This document shows positions 29,897 through 42,589 of a stretch of 64,000 bases of DNA, one piece after another. The notes under the pieces were generated by a model that was not told the origin of the DNA, searched no databases, and saw only the letters and a program-made list of their open reading frames with translations. The DNA is from Isoetes taiwanensis. Taxonomy: Eukaryota; Streptophyta; Lycopodiopsida; Isoetales; Isoetaceae. A program made the translations under genes and the position numbers. Location: positions 3,912,407 to 3,976,406 of the forward strand of contig JAJEKV010000072.1 in assembly GCA_021234155.1 (NCBI GenBank), given 5' to 3'. The number at the start of each line of letters is the position of its first letter. Position 1 is the stretch's first letter.

Positions 29897-32602
29897 CTCT
29901 AGACATCACCGCCTTCATCAATTTCATCATCCGCACTTCCGCCTTCTTTCCGCCACCGCCTAGGCTCAACCTCCTCCGCCTTTTCCCTTACCGAACGCCC
30001 TCGAGATGTGTTCTTTTCCGACTCGCTGCACGCTTGTCCGGGTCATTGGCATTGAGAGTCCGATGGCTCGCGCACCATTAAGTCCTCATGCTGATCTCTT
30101 TGTATTACTTGACCCCGACCTTTCAGATCCGACTCCTCTTCTTCAGATCTTCGCCGCCGTCTGAAGTTGTCCGAGAACATGTTCTTGTCTAAATCATCTT
30201 CTGCATCGACAAAATGGGTAACGCTGAATGTCCTCGCCAACATGGTTAGCTGCATTTACAAAGAAGCAGCTCGCCCTCACCGCCTTCGGTTGTCCTCTTT
30301 CCACTTCGAATCCGATCCATGAAAGGGAACCGCAGCTTATCAACTACGGCCGCACCACATCGCTATGATTCAAGAGACGCCAGCTTGAGAAGTTATATAC
30401 AAGTTTGTCACCTTCTTATGCAGGGCGATTTCGTGTCACACTATGTATATATTTATAAGCACTCCAGCTCTCACTTGCACTATTGAGGATACCAAGGAGA
30501 GGATAGTCATTATGCGAGGGCCTCAGAACGACAAGAACCTCGCCCATGGGCTTGCCACCATGCATAAGATTCCATATTTGGTTCCTTCTTGTGACTCTCC
30601 AAAGCATCGCGGAAGCTCTTCATCCGCCCCACCTTCCACTCAAGTTCTGGTATTCGCTAACTCAAAGAATGAAAACTTTGTAGTCCGAAATGCGCTGGGT
30701 AAAACGTTTTTGCAACCTTCTTCAATGAACCCATCACTTTTTATCCAGTATGCTGGTCCATATCATGGTTGTGTGGGTCTAAGGCATGTCTTGGCGCCAT
30801 GAAGATCATTATAGGACTTCTTCCATCGCTCATTAAAGTCTCTAAGCAAAGGTTTCCGCGCTTAGCATTGTCAAAGGGTGCATTAGGGCCATCGCGTTCT
30901 AGAAAGGATTGAATGGAGTACCAGCACCTCCACACCTTTCCAAAGGCTTGCCTTCAAGAATCAAGGGTTTTGATGGCATGACAAACAAAGTTGCATGCAC
31001 TTGACAACATTCTTAACGCCTCCCAAAATGTCTCCCCGCCCAAGCATTTTCAAGAGCGGCAGCAATTTGTCACGGTGTTTTGAAGCATTTTTTTCCTTCG
31101 CCTCCTCTCCCATTCAAAGAACTCTCATGGTTGAAGGTCGAGATAATTGAGTCGCGACACCGAGCACTCTTTTCAAGACAAATGTAATTGGAACCAAACC
31201 GGTCTCGCCTGTGATTCATGAGTGCAAGGGCCTTCTCGACGCAATGACTTGTATATGGCGAAATTGCCGGCTTTTTTGTGATGAATTTCACGAGACGACG
31301 GGCCTTTTGAATGGGATCTTTGAACCAAGTGTGCCGGAAAACCAGTCCTTCAAAGAATAAGTTTAGGCAATGGCATTGGCACCGGTCGCTGCAATCCCTC
31401 GAAATTCGACTCCAACATTTCACCCGCTAACTTACAATTAGATGCATTGTCCATTACGACCGAAATATTCTCTTCGGTCCAAAACTCTCTATCACACCCT
31501 TTGTCTTTTGAAAAATCCAATCTCCTCGTGACTTGGTCGGGCTTTGGTTTCTACGGTTTTTTCAAGAATACTTCTCCCCTGGATATACGATCATGAAATT
31601 TATAAGATGGTCCTTATTTACATTGCTCCAACCATCAAGGACTAGAGAGGTCGGGCCCGCTTCAAGAATTCGACTTAACTTCAGTTCCACCCTCTCGACC
31701 ATTCTTCCATGAATTTCATCCACCATTTTGTTATTCGCATGTTTGTATGAAGGCAATCTAAAAGCCGGGCCTGCTTTGGCAACTTCCCTCGAAGGCTTTT
31801 TGATTGCTTTGTGCTCCAAAATATGTGGAGACAACCCAACAGATAGAAAGGCCTCTACAACCTTCAATTGCGCTTTCTTCGCTTGCTCGATGTTAAGCAC
31901 CGGTCAACCCTCTCGCTGCTTAGTCCGCCTTTCCACTAACCGAATTGTCTCTCGCCATTCTTTTTTCGCCTGCACTTAACCCACCTATCGACCCTAGTCC
32001 ACCCTCTCGTTGGTACGCTATACCGCAGAGGGGTGGTGTAATTGATCTCTTCTTCTTGGCATGGTGAAGGTTCTTGGCTATCCCTTGGCCGTGTTCTTCG
32101 CTTCTATTATTTTTTCGACCCAACACTTCAAGTGCATCTTGTCGTATGTCGCCAGATGCCGCATATGTTTGCACCCCAATTTTAGGATCCCGTAAAAGAT
32201 GAGCTCGTATTCTTGTCGCGATCCATTTATTGACGGTACCCACAAAATACACATTGCCACTCATTCTCGACAAAATTCCTTCACAAATCCCCACTCGACC
32301 TCTTTTTCACCCACCGTGATTTCGACATATAATTCTTCCACGTTTGTTCCAACTCCCCGCGGGCCTGCCATGACCAAGCGCAATGGTCGCGCACCCCTAG
32401 ACGATGATGCATGACTGCCGGGCGCGCCGGATGTGGATGCAATACGCGAAGCCGCACCTCGATGTAGATGCATGACCAGCCGGGCATCCCCGCCGCTATC
32501 TAAAATTACCGCCCCTCGCTTTAGTATGCTAAAGGGTAAAGACTCCTTAATCGTCCAAACTAAAGGCCGACGTTTATATACGCCAAGGAGCAAGCTCATC
32601 AA
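29897..32602 (-). pseudogene. hAT transposase (BED, DUF659, dimerisation domains), broken
   Basis: Reading minus from about 32602: a BED-type zinc finger region with EWQCVFCGY (about 32255) and ATRIRAHLLRDPKIGVQTYA, then the DUF659 segment PSYKHANNKMV and SLVLDGWSNVNKDHLINFM (about 31590-31650). Next come the catalytic-core traces CHCLNLFFEGL, WFKDPIQKARRLVKFITKKP (about 31285) and FGSNYICLEK. The C-terminal dimerisation motif is SASESWSAYKYIHSVTRNRP (about 30420-30480), followed by an acidic tail ending near 29897. Many frame changes; most family landmarks remain, so the copy is either decayed or error-rich sequence. It would cut and paste the surrounding element. Confidence 0.92.
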
Positions 32603-32924
32603 GATATATGTTACATCGACGTCCGGCTCGAACGTAAGGAGTGAAGGACAGAACCTATAGGTCTCTAAGGAACAGGTAGGAACCTGGTCGGAAAACTCGC
32701 GGAAGGAGGAATCTCACTTCACAATTCCGGCCGCCGCCCCTGGACGCAATAACCCACACCTCAAAGGCTGACCGCTTCCCAAAGAGTATGTGGACTCAAC
32801 CCGGTAGTCAACGCTCGAGGCTAATTCTAGAGCTAAACAATTTTTCCTTATATATAATATTTCACCGCACAAAATAGACCCAACAAAGGGCGCAAAAAGT
32901 TTTTTTCCTTAGCAAAAGGCCCAA

Positions 32925-33215
32925 GATGCTTTGCAAAGTTTCGCGTAAGTTTAAAACAACTGCTTTCGCTTTACGCTGAAAACATCTTCGCCGTAGTTTA
33001 AACAGTTGTTTTCGCCACGCTGAACCGGAAATAGTTTCGCTGTAAGTTTAACTTGATCGCTTTCGCTTACGCCGAAGATGTTTTTCGCTGCAGTTTAAAC
33101 AATTATTTCGCTTACGCGAAAACTATGTCCGGTTCAAGGTAGTTTTAAAATACTATTTCGCTTACGCTGAACCAGACTTCGCTAAAGTTTAAATAGTTGT
33201 TTTCGCCACGCGCCA
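32925..33215. repeat. hAT right subterminal repeats
   Basis: About nine drifted copies of TTTTCGC(TG)CAGTTTAAAC / TTCGCCGTAGTTTAAAC / GCTTACGCTGAA. The variation between copies centres on GCTGCAG-like cores. This matches the left-end array and is a likely transposase binding region. Confidence 0.8.
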
Positions 33216-33323
33216 AAAAGTTTTCGACCGAAAATTTTTTGGCCGTATTTTTGACGATTAAACGCCAAATTTGTGCCAGATCAAACGAAAAATAATGACA
33301 TTGCGTGATAAAACGATACGATT

Positions 33324-33336
33324 GAACCTATCCCTG
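33324..33336. repeat. hAT right terminal inverted repeat
   Basis: GAACCTATCCCTG, exact complement of the left end, followed by GTGACTTC (33337-33344). Confidence 0.95.
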
Positions 33337-33344
33337 GTGACTTC

Positions 33345-36300
33345 AGGATCAAGATTGACCTAGGGTGGATCTAGATTGGCTTCATGTGATATATGTACTG
33401 TACTAGCAATGTGTGTGATGAAATATCTAGCATAATAACAGGAGGTTTACATAATATCAATATGTAGCATAATAACAGGGGGTTTTCTTTGTGTTTTTGT
33501 ACGCTTTTCACAAAGGTTTTCCTAAGATTTCATGGCGTATTCGAATGGATGTACTAATGCGTACATCTAGAGTGCACCATTTCTTAGTCGTTGATTTAAC
33601 CTTTTTTTTCAATGGTCCAACATCCAAGGGCTCACAACAAAAGCCCTCTTTTTATTTTAGGGGTTGAACATGCAAGCCTCGTGGATAGCATTTTAGGGCA
33701 CGAAACAGGGCTTGCAAATCTGCAACAACGGGGATTAGCAAGATAAGATTACAGGCTGTGAATATGTGAATATGCTAGCTGCCAAGAGCCCCATGAAAAG
33801 CAAAAATCTGACTCCGATCCATGAAAGGGTGAACTCAGGCCTTATTTATCAAGTCTCGAGTATTTGGATGATGCATTTCAGGTGTTAGCATTGATGGTCC
33901 GCATTGCTAAAGCTCGCCACAAGGAGGACATGAAGGAAGGTTTCAATGATGAACGACCCTGGTATGACAGCTATAGGTCAACTAAGGTGGGTTTAGGACC
34001 AAGTTCTTACAAGGAAGTTCTGGTTAGGCCTCCATAACTACTTAGGAGGACATGGTATCTGTACGTTGCCAGGTTTCCAGCGTTAGGGAATTGCAAGCAA
34101 AGCTCCGGTTTGTGAAGAACAAGCTTCAGGAAAGGATGAGGTTGACAGAGGAAGGTGTAAAAACTGGTGACAACCAAGCTTCCTCGGTTGGAGGTAGCTA
34201 AGTAAAACTATGCTGGCTTTTTCTCATTTGGGTTCGTTGAAAAGTTACTTTGGTGGTTGTTGTGTAAGCTTTAGTTCGAAAACTCTGAAACCCCTCTTGC
34301 TGTTGCAGTCCACAGAGATGGGGAAGCGCTATTGCAGCCTTGCAATAACGAATAAGACGGGCATACCCATATTTCTTCTATCTCATATTTCTACCCGCAT
34401 TTCTACTTAAATGTTCTTGTTGTAATGCAGGTTAAAAATTTCTACTTAAATGAAATGTCGCTGCATGCAACACAAGTATTCTGTTGTTTCAGCGATTCTG
34501 TTGCTGATGCAGCTATGGATGCAGCAATGTATTTCATTCACAAAGCATGAAAATGAAGAAACAAGAAGAAGATTTGTAGTATGAATCTTTGTGTTGTGAA
34601 ATTCTCAGACTTTCTCGTCCGGACGAAGTTTGAGAAAGGAGTTGTCTTGATGTTGACAGTCATAACTATCTTATGGGGAGTATACCTTTCCGGGTTTACC
34701 TTGAACTCCCAAAGATATCAGTCCAATGATGTTTCTAGTTCCCGAGAAAATAATTGCAAGACTATCAATTCGCTGATTATGACTTTGCTTTGTGCTCCCG
34801 GGAGGTAATCTATGGGCCCCTCTCGCCGGTTAAGCACGCTGCCTTGTGCTAGTGAAGCAAGATCCAGCCTAAGCCCATATAGCTAGCAGTGAAGTTAGAT
34901 TAGAGATTTTGAGTTTCCTTTTGGTTTTACCGATGAAATTTTGTGCCCCAATGCAAATTCTCTCTTAGGTTTCTTTTTGAAGCATTTTACTACGCTTTTA
35001 CGCCATGCTATACCGATGGAAATTTGATTTGGAAATCAATTATGTGATCCTCAGTATCATCTAGTTTGTTGCCGTAAAGCCTTTTGCGCCCATTTAGCAT
35101 ACATATCTTAGAGTTGTCGTTCATTTAGCTTAATAAATTTAGGAGTTGCACTGACAGATCATGGAAGGATAAGGATATCAAGCCTACAAGCTGGTATTAT
35201 CTGCTTATCATGTGAAGCATTGACGTTCTTGGACTTGTTTTCTGATTGTTGTTGTGGAAATTTTTTACATTGCTGATGAGTAGTGCCCTCCTCCAAGTTT
35301 GTACCATACCAGCTGGCTACATGCTCACGCGGAACAATTTGATGTCCTTACATTTGTCACTTGTGTGGAATTTTTTACATTACTGATAAATAGTTTTATC
35401 TAGATCAACAGGTCCGATAACATGTTTTACCATAAATAATGTTATATTATTCTATAATGTTTTAACTTGTGCGTTAAGATTCTCATGTAACTGATGGTAT
35501 GGCAGTGTTTACTGATGGTGTGGCACTTATGTACTTACATAAACAACCTCTATAGTGTATATTTCTTGGCACTTACACACTTATATAAACAGGCTAACTA
35601 GCCCATAAAGTTTACCTATGTTTACTTTAGTTAGGGCCCGAAGGGCCCAAAAAATTTTTTAATATAACAATCAACACACAACTACCATTAACATTATTAA
35701 CACAAACCATTGCATTTGACACATTTAAATTAAAATTTCCCTTAAACCCCCGATGGTTTTTTCTACGCCCGATTTGGGTTGGAGTCCGCGAGCTCGACTC
35801 ATCTCCCTCTCTCTCTCCCGTATGGCCTCATCCTCAAGATCAACTGGTCGTGTCCTACGCGCGTCTGGCCGTCGAGCAATCCAAGGTACCTCAGGATGCT
35901 TGTTCTTCTGGTGCTTCTGTGCACCATTCAACAACAAGCCCATATAACCCTCTCCACGGTCGAGGGTGTGTGAACAACCCTCGTAAACACAAAATCACCT
36001 GTCCTCTGATCTAGGTGGCAACCCAGGGATGGTTGTCAACAACCGTCTGATCCTCCAACACCCATGGATCACATCCCTAAACCAATAAACTTGAACCCTA
36101 AGTCTATGCACCATGAAACTTGACCACTAAAAAGATACCCTAAAACCCTAACCCTTGAACTAAGTAATGGATCTAGTTAACTTATATAGAGAGAACTCAC
36201 CCATCAACCGCAAAGGTCCTAATCGGTGGAGGTGGAGGTGGCGGCATCACACCCTCAACCTCTTCGTGTGCGCCCTCGTCATGTATCTTATCTAAGGTAA

Positions 36301-37264
36301 GATGCAAGAAAAAAAAAAGCATTAGTATTGTTGAGTAATAAGAAGTACTAAAGATAAGATAAGATAAGATAAGAAATTAAAAAAAAAGAAAAGGCAAAAT
36401 AAAAAATTAAAATCAACCATGCAATCAATGCACAATTAAGAATTAAAATCAACCATGCACAATTAAACTTAACATCTATGCATGAAACTATTTCTTTCTA
36501 TTATACATCCGTTTCAATGAATTTTAATGTTTCTTAATAGTTCGAACATGGTACAATAGCAAGTACATAGCACACTAATGCGCACAATAAAAAGAAATTG
36601 AAACAAAATGCACTAAGCATTGAAACAAAAATCATACAAACCACTACTAGTTTGGCATCAAAGAAAATACTGTATAAGGCATACCATTATTTACAAAATT
36701 CCAAGAACATTGGGAATTCTTTTACAATAAAACCTCGGAGAAGTTTCTCAAAAAAGTTTCTAAAAGCAAGACAAATTCAATTCCAATCCAATTCAAACCA
36801 CTATCGAAAATTTTGGAAATTTTGTATAAATTTATTATTGAAAAAGAGTAGTACAAAGAGCTCTTTTGCCAAGAAGAACTTGTGAGAATACAATATCCAT
36901 GTTTGGAATAAATAGTACTGAGCCAGCTTCGTGATATCAAAGTTGAAAATCTTCTTGTGTGGGCTTACCTGACATCACGCTATTTGTGGCAAGTATATAA
37001 GTCTTCGAATCTTCTTTGCCAATTATCCTTTGCCAATTATCCTGGTGATCATAAAATCTTTGGAGTGAAAACCTGCCAAAATTTGCAAAATTTAGATAGA
37101 TGCAAATTTGAAAACTCTATCTAGTATCAAATTTCAAATGCTTAGAAATCTTGATATAAATGCAAGGAAGCATTGCGGAAATGAGTAGTAACAGTTCTGA
37201 TGTATGATCGATTATGAACAAATAGTAAGAACAACCTTAAGCACGAAAAGGGGGTATACATAGT
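33345..37264. other. Intergenic DNA without a convincing gene
   Basis: A coding-like patch at 33860-34045 (frame with ALMVRIAKARHKEDMKEGFN) is unrecognised. On the minus strand 35725-35943 reads as 72 codons rich in Arg/Glu, and 36300-36225 minus ends in GATG followed by GTGAGT, which could be an exon with a donor site. Both are weak. A GATAA microsatellite is at 36351-36374. The rest is AT-rich. Confidence 0.3.
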
Positions 37265-37866
37265 AATTCAGCGGAAGATAGGCAAAACACATGGAACGAG
37301 GGACAACATGTCAACGGGTGGCGAAAACACATAAGAGCCAACACATAATACATATAAGGTAAGGGAGTATAAATAAAATAAAATAACATAAAATAAAATA
37401 AAATAAAACAAACAAATTATCATATGAATAGGATTTATATTGAGGTAAAGGGACAAGCATAGACGCACAGGTAGAGATGTATATGAATAGATGGTGGTCA
37501 AAAGGGTACATAAAGTTTGCGGATCAGAGAGTTTCAACCTCCGCCGCACACCAGTATAGCAAGGGCCAGACCCACCAACTGGTTAAGTGTATCAGCATGT
37601 TAGCCCAAAAAACATGAGTAACAGAGGATCGCAGGATCCAAAGAGTAAAAGGCGGACGGAATAAGATAAGGGACAGAGAGGCCCAGCCTCCGCCGTACAC
37701 CAGGATAGCGAGGGCTGGTAAATCCGGACCACTATAAACTCGACAAAGACACAAAAATCGCAAAGTTGCATAAAAGCATGTTGCGAGACTGTAAAGAGTA
37801 TAAAGCGGACGGAAAAGATACAAGTCGTATTTAATTAAAGTGGGACAAATCTTGAATTTTGGGAAT
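37265..37866 (-). repeat. LINE-related 5' repeat copy
   Basis: AGTCGTATTTAATTAAAGTGGGAC at 37824-37847 matches, in the opposite sense, the start of the LINE at 42091 and, in the same sense, 50954-50977. CCTCCGCCG(C/T)ACACCAG(T/G)ATAGC occurs at about 37539 and 37687 and matches the LINE leader at about 42134. An AAATA-rich stretch (37372-37411) may be an A-rich tail. Confidence 0.55.
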
Positions 37867-37884
37867 TTTGGGAATTTTTCTCGA

Positions 37885-38250
37885 ATCTCAGGGGAGGGGA
37901 TATGTTGGAAGGAGGAGGAGGGAAAAGGGGAGGGGGAGGGAAGGGGAGAGAGAGCAAAGAGGCAAACGAGGAGGGGAGGGTAGAGAAGAGCAAAAGGGGC
38001 AAAAGAGGAGAGGTTGGGGCAAAGGGGGGCAAGGGTCTCCCCCAACCTTTCCAAAATAATGGTTAAAAAAGAGGAGAGGGAGGGGCAAAGGGGGGGGCAG
38101 GGGTCTCCCCACCCTTTCCAAAATAATAAATAAGGGGCAAGGGGGCAAGAGGAGGGGCAAGGGAGGGGCAAAGGGAGGTGGGCAAGGGGGCAAGAGGAGG
38201 GGAAGAGGAGAAGGGGAAGGGAGAGTGGGGAAGGGGGGGGGGAAAGCCAA
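37885..38250. repeat. Purine-only tract with tandem duplication
   Basis: The plus strand is almost pure G and A (GGGGAGGGG, GGGGCAAGG) over about 360 bases. A block with GGGTCTCCCC(C/A)ACC and TTTCCAAAATAAT is repeated at about 38033 and 38100. The many G-runs could form quadruplex or triplex DNA. The long minus-strand Pro/Leu/Ser frames here are compositional artefacts. Confidence 0.85.
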
Positions 38251-38333
38251 AACAACTAAAGGGGAATGTAATAAAGGGTAACATGACAAAAGAACGGAGG
38301 GAGGAGGGGTTCCATGGCTAAACTAAAGTTCGA

Positions 38334-38425
38334 CAATTAATAAATATAATTAATTAAATAATATAATTAAATAGCTTAATAATATAATTAATTAATTACT
38401 TACACAATAAATAATTAAACAAGAG
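38334..38425. repeat. TTAATTAA-rich AT tract
   Basis: Tandem TAATATAATTAATTAAAT words, nearly all A and T. Confidence 0.8.
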
Positions 38426-38589
38426 AAGCTTTTTCCACGAGGCGCAGAATGGGCCCAAGAAAATAGTTTCTCGATGAAACTTCTAATCCCAAGGAAGGGG
38501 GATAAAGGAATAAAAAAAACCTACGAAAAGTACATAAGCACCTCTCGCCCAAAGGAGGCAGCCATGGCGCCGATCAAGATCCTAAAACC

Positions 38590-40050
38590 AAGGCAACGAT
38601 TGGCTAGGAGAATTGTTGGCACCGCATCGGGATTTCCTTTGAGCTCCTATATAAACCCAAATGCTAACTTATTTCAAAACGCAGAGCTTAGCTTATCAAC
38701 GAGGGCTTAAAAGACGTAGCGAAATGGCGCCTTATGGCAAAGAATGCCTTTTTGGTCGGCATTTCCGCGTGTCCTTGCAAAGGCTCTGCATGATCTCTTC
38801 GCCAAAACCTACCGAAGTCCTCGATCCAAATTCACCGACGACCCGTCAAGACAAGAAAGGTAAGAACTTTGAAATCAGATTCCAAGTTAATTCAATCCTC
38901 AGAGGTCGGATTCGTAATACAACTAAGCACAGCCGATCAATGCGAGGAATAAATCGGTTCAGAAGTAATATTCGTTGTGCCATTACCGCCATTTCAAATA
39001 ATAGCACACAACGATCCATACAAGATGAATCAGCAGCTTTATAGCAAATGCGCCGCGTAAAGTGGCGATAATCTTCATTCTTGGAGTCCGGGCAAAGTAT
39101 TCAAAAACTAAGCATGGAATGGATGATCACTTTGTTTATGCTTGGGACTCGCCAAATACTGTTATAGGGGATTCCGCGTCCGCAGCCTATGTATGGAACG
39201 ACTTCCTGCAGCCTTGGTAGTTCAAAGTGCTGGTTTTACAATGCATAATCCGTATACTCGCTTTTTTTTCTATGAATACCGCAGCCAAAGAGCTTGATTC
39301 TCGAAAGCTCAAAAATGCCGCCGCAATTGTGAGCTTTAAGGTCGATTCCGACGCCATGTCTTTGATGGCGAGACCCAATTCGCACCGATGCGTAAATTGG
39401 CGGCGATGGCAAGCTCCATGTTACAGTCAAGATCTACCGCCCCAAGACAAGATTTTATCGCCTGTAAGATCAATCGGCCTTAATTCTATGCCCTCTTCAA
39501 AGGCTCTTACTCCTGCATCCTTCTAATCTCACCGGAGCGTAAATTTATTCAATCCATTCTTCCCAAATCTTACGCCTGAGAATCGAAGCTTCAATCCCAT
39601 GGATTTTTACTCTATGATGACTTCAAATGTCCTTCCAAATCCCGATCCAAGGCGCCTAATTTCACAGCCTTTCGATATTTATTTTCTCGTGATTCTTCCG
39701 AGGGCCCGACGCCTTAAACGCCGAATTTTACAAAACAAGGGCCGGATTCTCCAAGCCGGAAGCAAGCTACCAAAGCAAAGGTCGGAAGCAAAGGCCGGAT
39801 TCCCCGCTGTTTTTCATCTCTAAAGCTCAGATATGGAGGCTCGCCCCGCAGGAGTCGTGGGCATGGCAGAGCAGGAAGTAGGCCCAAAATCAAACCAAAA
39901 GCTTCAAGAAATGACTATGGCTGTTTTCCTCGCTTTTTTCGCCACATGTTATAGCTTACAAAGAGCACGAATGCTCCATTGCCTCCCATTCCAAATGAGA
40001 AGACTGGATTCATGCCGAGCTATGGGAGATGAAAATGGAAACGGTTGAGT
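38590..40050 (+). pseudogene. Decayed transcription unit of unknown origin
   Basis: An inverted CCAAT (ATTGG, about 38599) and a TATA box CTATATAAACCC (38646-38657) lie about 75 bases upstream of an ATG at 38724. The frame MAPYGKECLFGRHFRVSLQ runs to AAG followed by GTAAGA at about 38860, a good splice donor. Further coding-like frames follow at 39227-39526 (AAKELDSRKLKNAAAIVSFK) and 39599-39823. None match a family I know. Similar TATA-plus-ATG arrangements occur at 54779. It may be one of several repeats carrying their own promoters. Confidence 0.35.
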
Positions 40051-40140
40051 TTGATCTGAGGTGGAGTAAAAGCAGCCTATGGCGCTGGGAGCTTCTTCCA
40101 AGCTGTAAAATGAACTTCATCTCAAAGGTATGTACCAAAG

Positions 40141-40319
40141 TTTAAAATTCAAGCATGGGCGGAAAAAAGGCTGGTATTAGAAAAAAAAGGTAAAATAATA
40201 CGCTGAAAAAGAAAGTGTGAAATAAATAATTTTAAAATTCAAGCATGGGCGGAAAAAAGCTGGGTATTAGAAAAAAAAAGGGTAAAATAATACATTCAAA
40301 AAGAAAGTGTAAAATAAAT
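40141..40319. repeat. 90-bp tandem duplication
   Basis: TTTAAAATTCAAGCATGGGC begins both units (40141 and 40231). Internal A-runs differ by one or two bases. Confidence 0.95.
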
Positions 40320-40845
40320 GCTAATAATATAGGATTATATTTTGACGTGTCCCCAATTTCCTCTTTTTTATGTGTGTGCTACTATGTTCACACGCTAAAC
40401 ATTATGTTCCCATGGTGCAAGTTTTCTAGGCATATATTCTTATTCTAAGGTAAAAAATTAACTTTCATAAGATCATGATATAATTTACACCTTGTTTAAC
40501 CCATTTTGAAGGTTCAAGAGACAAAATGGGGACAAGTACATATTAGTAGGTCTAATGCATATTAATAGATTTACCATCGCATAGGTCTAATAGGCTCTCA
40601 TAGGTTATAAGGTGCATATGTTGCTATTTACATGTGCATTAGGCATTACTTTTACATAGCTAAATATGAGCCCAATGGTCCCCTTCATATAGCTATATGG
40701 TATGGTCCATTAGAAAGGGGTTGGATATGTGTCCATTAGATAATACATGGGGAGGGTCTATTTTTCATGGAAAATACGAGGAAATTTATGGGGAGGGTAT
40801 TTTTTCATAGAAAATACATAGGATGTTTGAAGGTTATTCATTTTC
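40320..40845. other. No gene seen
   Basis: AT-rich sequence with scattered repeats of CATAGGTCTAATAGG-like and GGGGAGGGT(A/C)TATTTTTCAT words (40748, 40790). Confidence 0.4.
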
Positions 40846-41390
40846 ACCTTCTCGACTCGAGCTTTGAAATTGCCCTTTTTTACTCGAAGTTGCCTTTTCG
40901 ACTTATGAAGTCGAAAAGGCCCCCTCAAAACTTGCATTTTCTTTGAGTTGCTCTTCATACAGCGAAGCCGAGAAAGGCACTAAAGTGAACGCAGGTTTTA
41001 TGGATTGCCGAATTTTTTTACCGGAGTCGAAAAGAACACAGTTTTACGGGTCGGCAGCAGTCGAAAGGCCTTCTCGACCCATAAAACCTCGTGGTTTTTT
41101 CGCTGAGTCGCTTTCTCACACGAGTCGAGAAAGGCTCTAACCCATAAAACCCAAGCCGACTTTGAGCCGCTTCGACTCAAGGGTCGAGAAAGGCCTTCTT
41201 CACCCATAAAACTCGTGATTTTTGCTTTTTGAGCCGCCTTTTCTCGACTCGCGAAATGAGAAAGGCCTTCTCGACCTCTAAAACTTGCATTTTCGCTTTT
41301 GTCGCTTTTCTCACCATGAAGTCGAGAAAGGCCTTCGATCCCTAAACCTCGCTTTTTCCCCTCGAGTCGCCTTTCTCATGCCTCAGTATT
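40846..41390. repeat. Palindromic CTCGACT/AGTCGAG minisatellite
   Basis: Repeated GTCGAGAAAGGCCTTCTCGA and CCATAAAACTCGTG blocks, roughly 70-120 bases apart, each unit holding an inverted GAGTCG/CGACTC pair. The same palindrome theme recurs in the 55-57 kb satellite and at 59200, 60205 and 60335. Confidence 0.85.
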
Positions 41391-42085
41391 TTCCAAAATG
41401 GCCCTAAGAACTATGTTTTATTTTATTTTTTGCATGTAGCATCACTTGACTAATTTGATTTTGTCTCTTGCAAAACCCTTATCTCGACTAAATAGTACAT
41501 GCTTGGGAGCAATCAAAAGATCGGGCCATTAAAGAAAGGTGCCGAAAAGAGGGTGGTGACATCAGTTGACATACAAGCACGCGGCCCATAAAGGAACTCC
41601 TCATACAAATTTCTATCGTCCCTGTAAGTTGCTCGCGACTAGAGAGAGCTCCACGCCTTTGCACTAGGTGGTTCATGTGTGAAGAGGGTGTAATGATTGT
41701 GCCCATAATGACCACTATGGTCTCTTCACCCACTGTAATATATATATTGTAATGAGCCCACTTATAAATATAAGGTATCTCAAAACTAGTATTTTTGGGT
41801 GATTAAGTAAACGATTTGCATAATTTTTGTTGGAATTTGTGATCTATTGTCTACCCACCTAAGAAAATAGAGCCAAAATGTTCAACTAAGAATCTTTTTT
41901 CAATTAGAACTTGATAGGTCTAATGCATGTTTATGCTTGCATTGTTCTTGTTCTCGACACGCCATCCAAGAAAATTGGAAAAAAAGCTTGATGCACACTA
42001 ATAGACAAAAATTTCAATTATGGCCAGCTGGCTCTGGGTGCTTTTTTTTGTGTAAATTAACAGGTTCAAAAAAAATGGGAATGGA
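41391..42085. other. No gene seen
   Basis: Mixed-composition DNA. TATATATATTG at 41741 is the only simple motif. It ends where the LINE leader begins. Confidence 0.35.
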
Positions 42086-42589
42086 ATGAGTCCCACTTTA
42101 ATTAAATACGACTTATACGGACAGAGGTTTCACCTCCGCATACCCGTGATAGCGAGGGGAAAAACCCACCAACCGGTATCCCACCACTAGACACTCAAAA
42201 ATACAGGGAAGAACAAAGAAAATACAATGAAAAAGGTAATCGACCCCGATACGCTAACCAAATTTTTTGGGCCAAGGAAGTTATGACCTTCCAACTAACC
42301 CCTAGGGAGACTACTAAAAGACAATCGCCAAATCCCACAAAGAAGGCGAGGAGATCAATCATAGCGAATCATCATAGAAAGACACACCCAATGGGCTTAA
42401 ACGAAAAATAAATGATGGGGGTAGGAATAATTATGGGGCCACCCCAATACTGAATTCAAAGTGGGATTAACTGCGATAATTTTGAATTAGAGGACCGCTC
42501 AAAGAATGCAATATATAGACCGAATGGAATAAGGATACCAACCCTTCCCAATCGAAGTTGGCAAATGGCGCCCGCACAAAGTACGCTAA

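Larger units (their letters stand above)
22665..33336 (-). mobile_element. Large hAT transposon (10.7 kb) with extra cargo
   Basis: Ends CAGGGATAGGTTC (22665-22677) and GAACCTATCCCTG (33324-33336) form perfect 13-bp inverted repeats of the hAT CAGRG type, flanked by an 8-bp duplication. The transposase lies on the minus strand near the right end. Both ends hold arrays of GTTTAAACT/AGCGAA motifs. Between them lies about 6 kb that is not transposase, including plus-strand coding traces with a kinase-like loop and several repeats. Typical hAT elements are 2-6 kb, so this one is large. It inserted into a locally repeated flank of the membrane protein gene. Confidence 0.95.

Noticed and set aside
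36598-36885. Lys/Ser-rich frame of 95 codons
   Set aside because: AT-rich composition alone keeps it open; no motif or neighbour supports it.
37524-38289. Long minus-strand frames of 243 and 133 codons, very rich in Pro, Leu and Ser
   Set aside because: They are the complement of the purine-only tract; three overlapping frames all stay open because of base composition, not selection.
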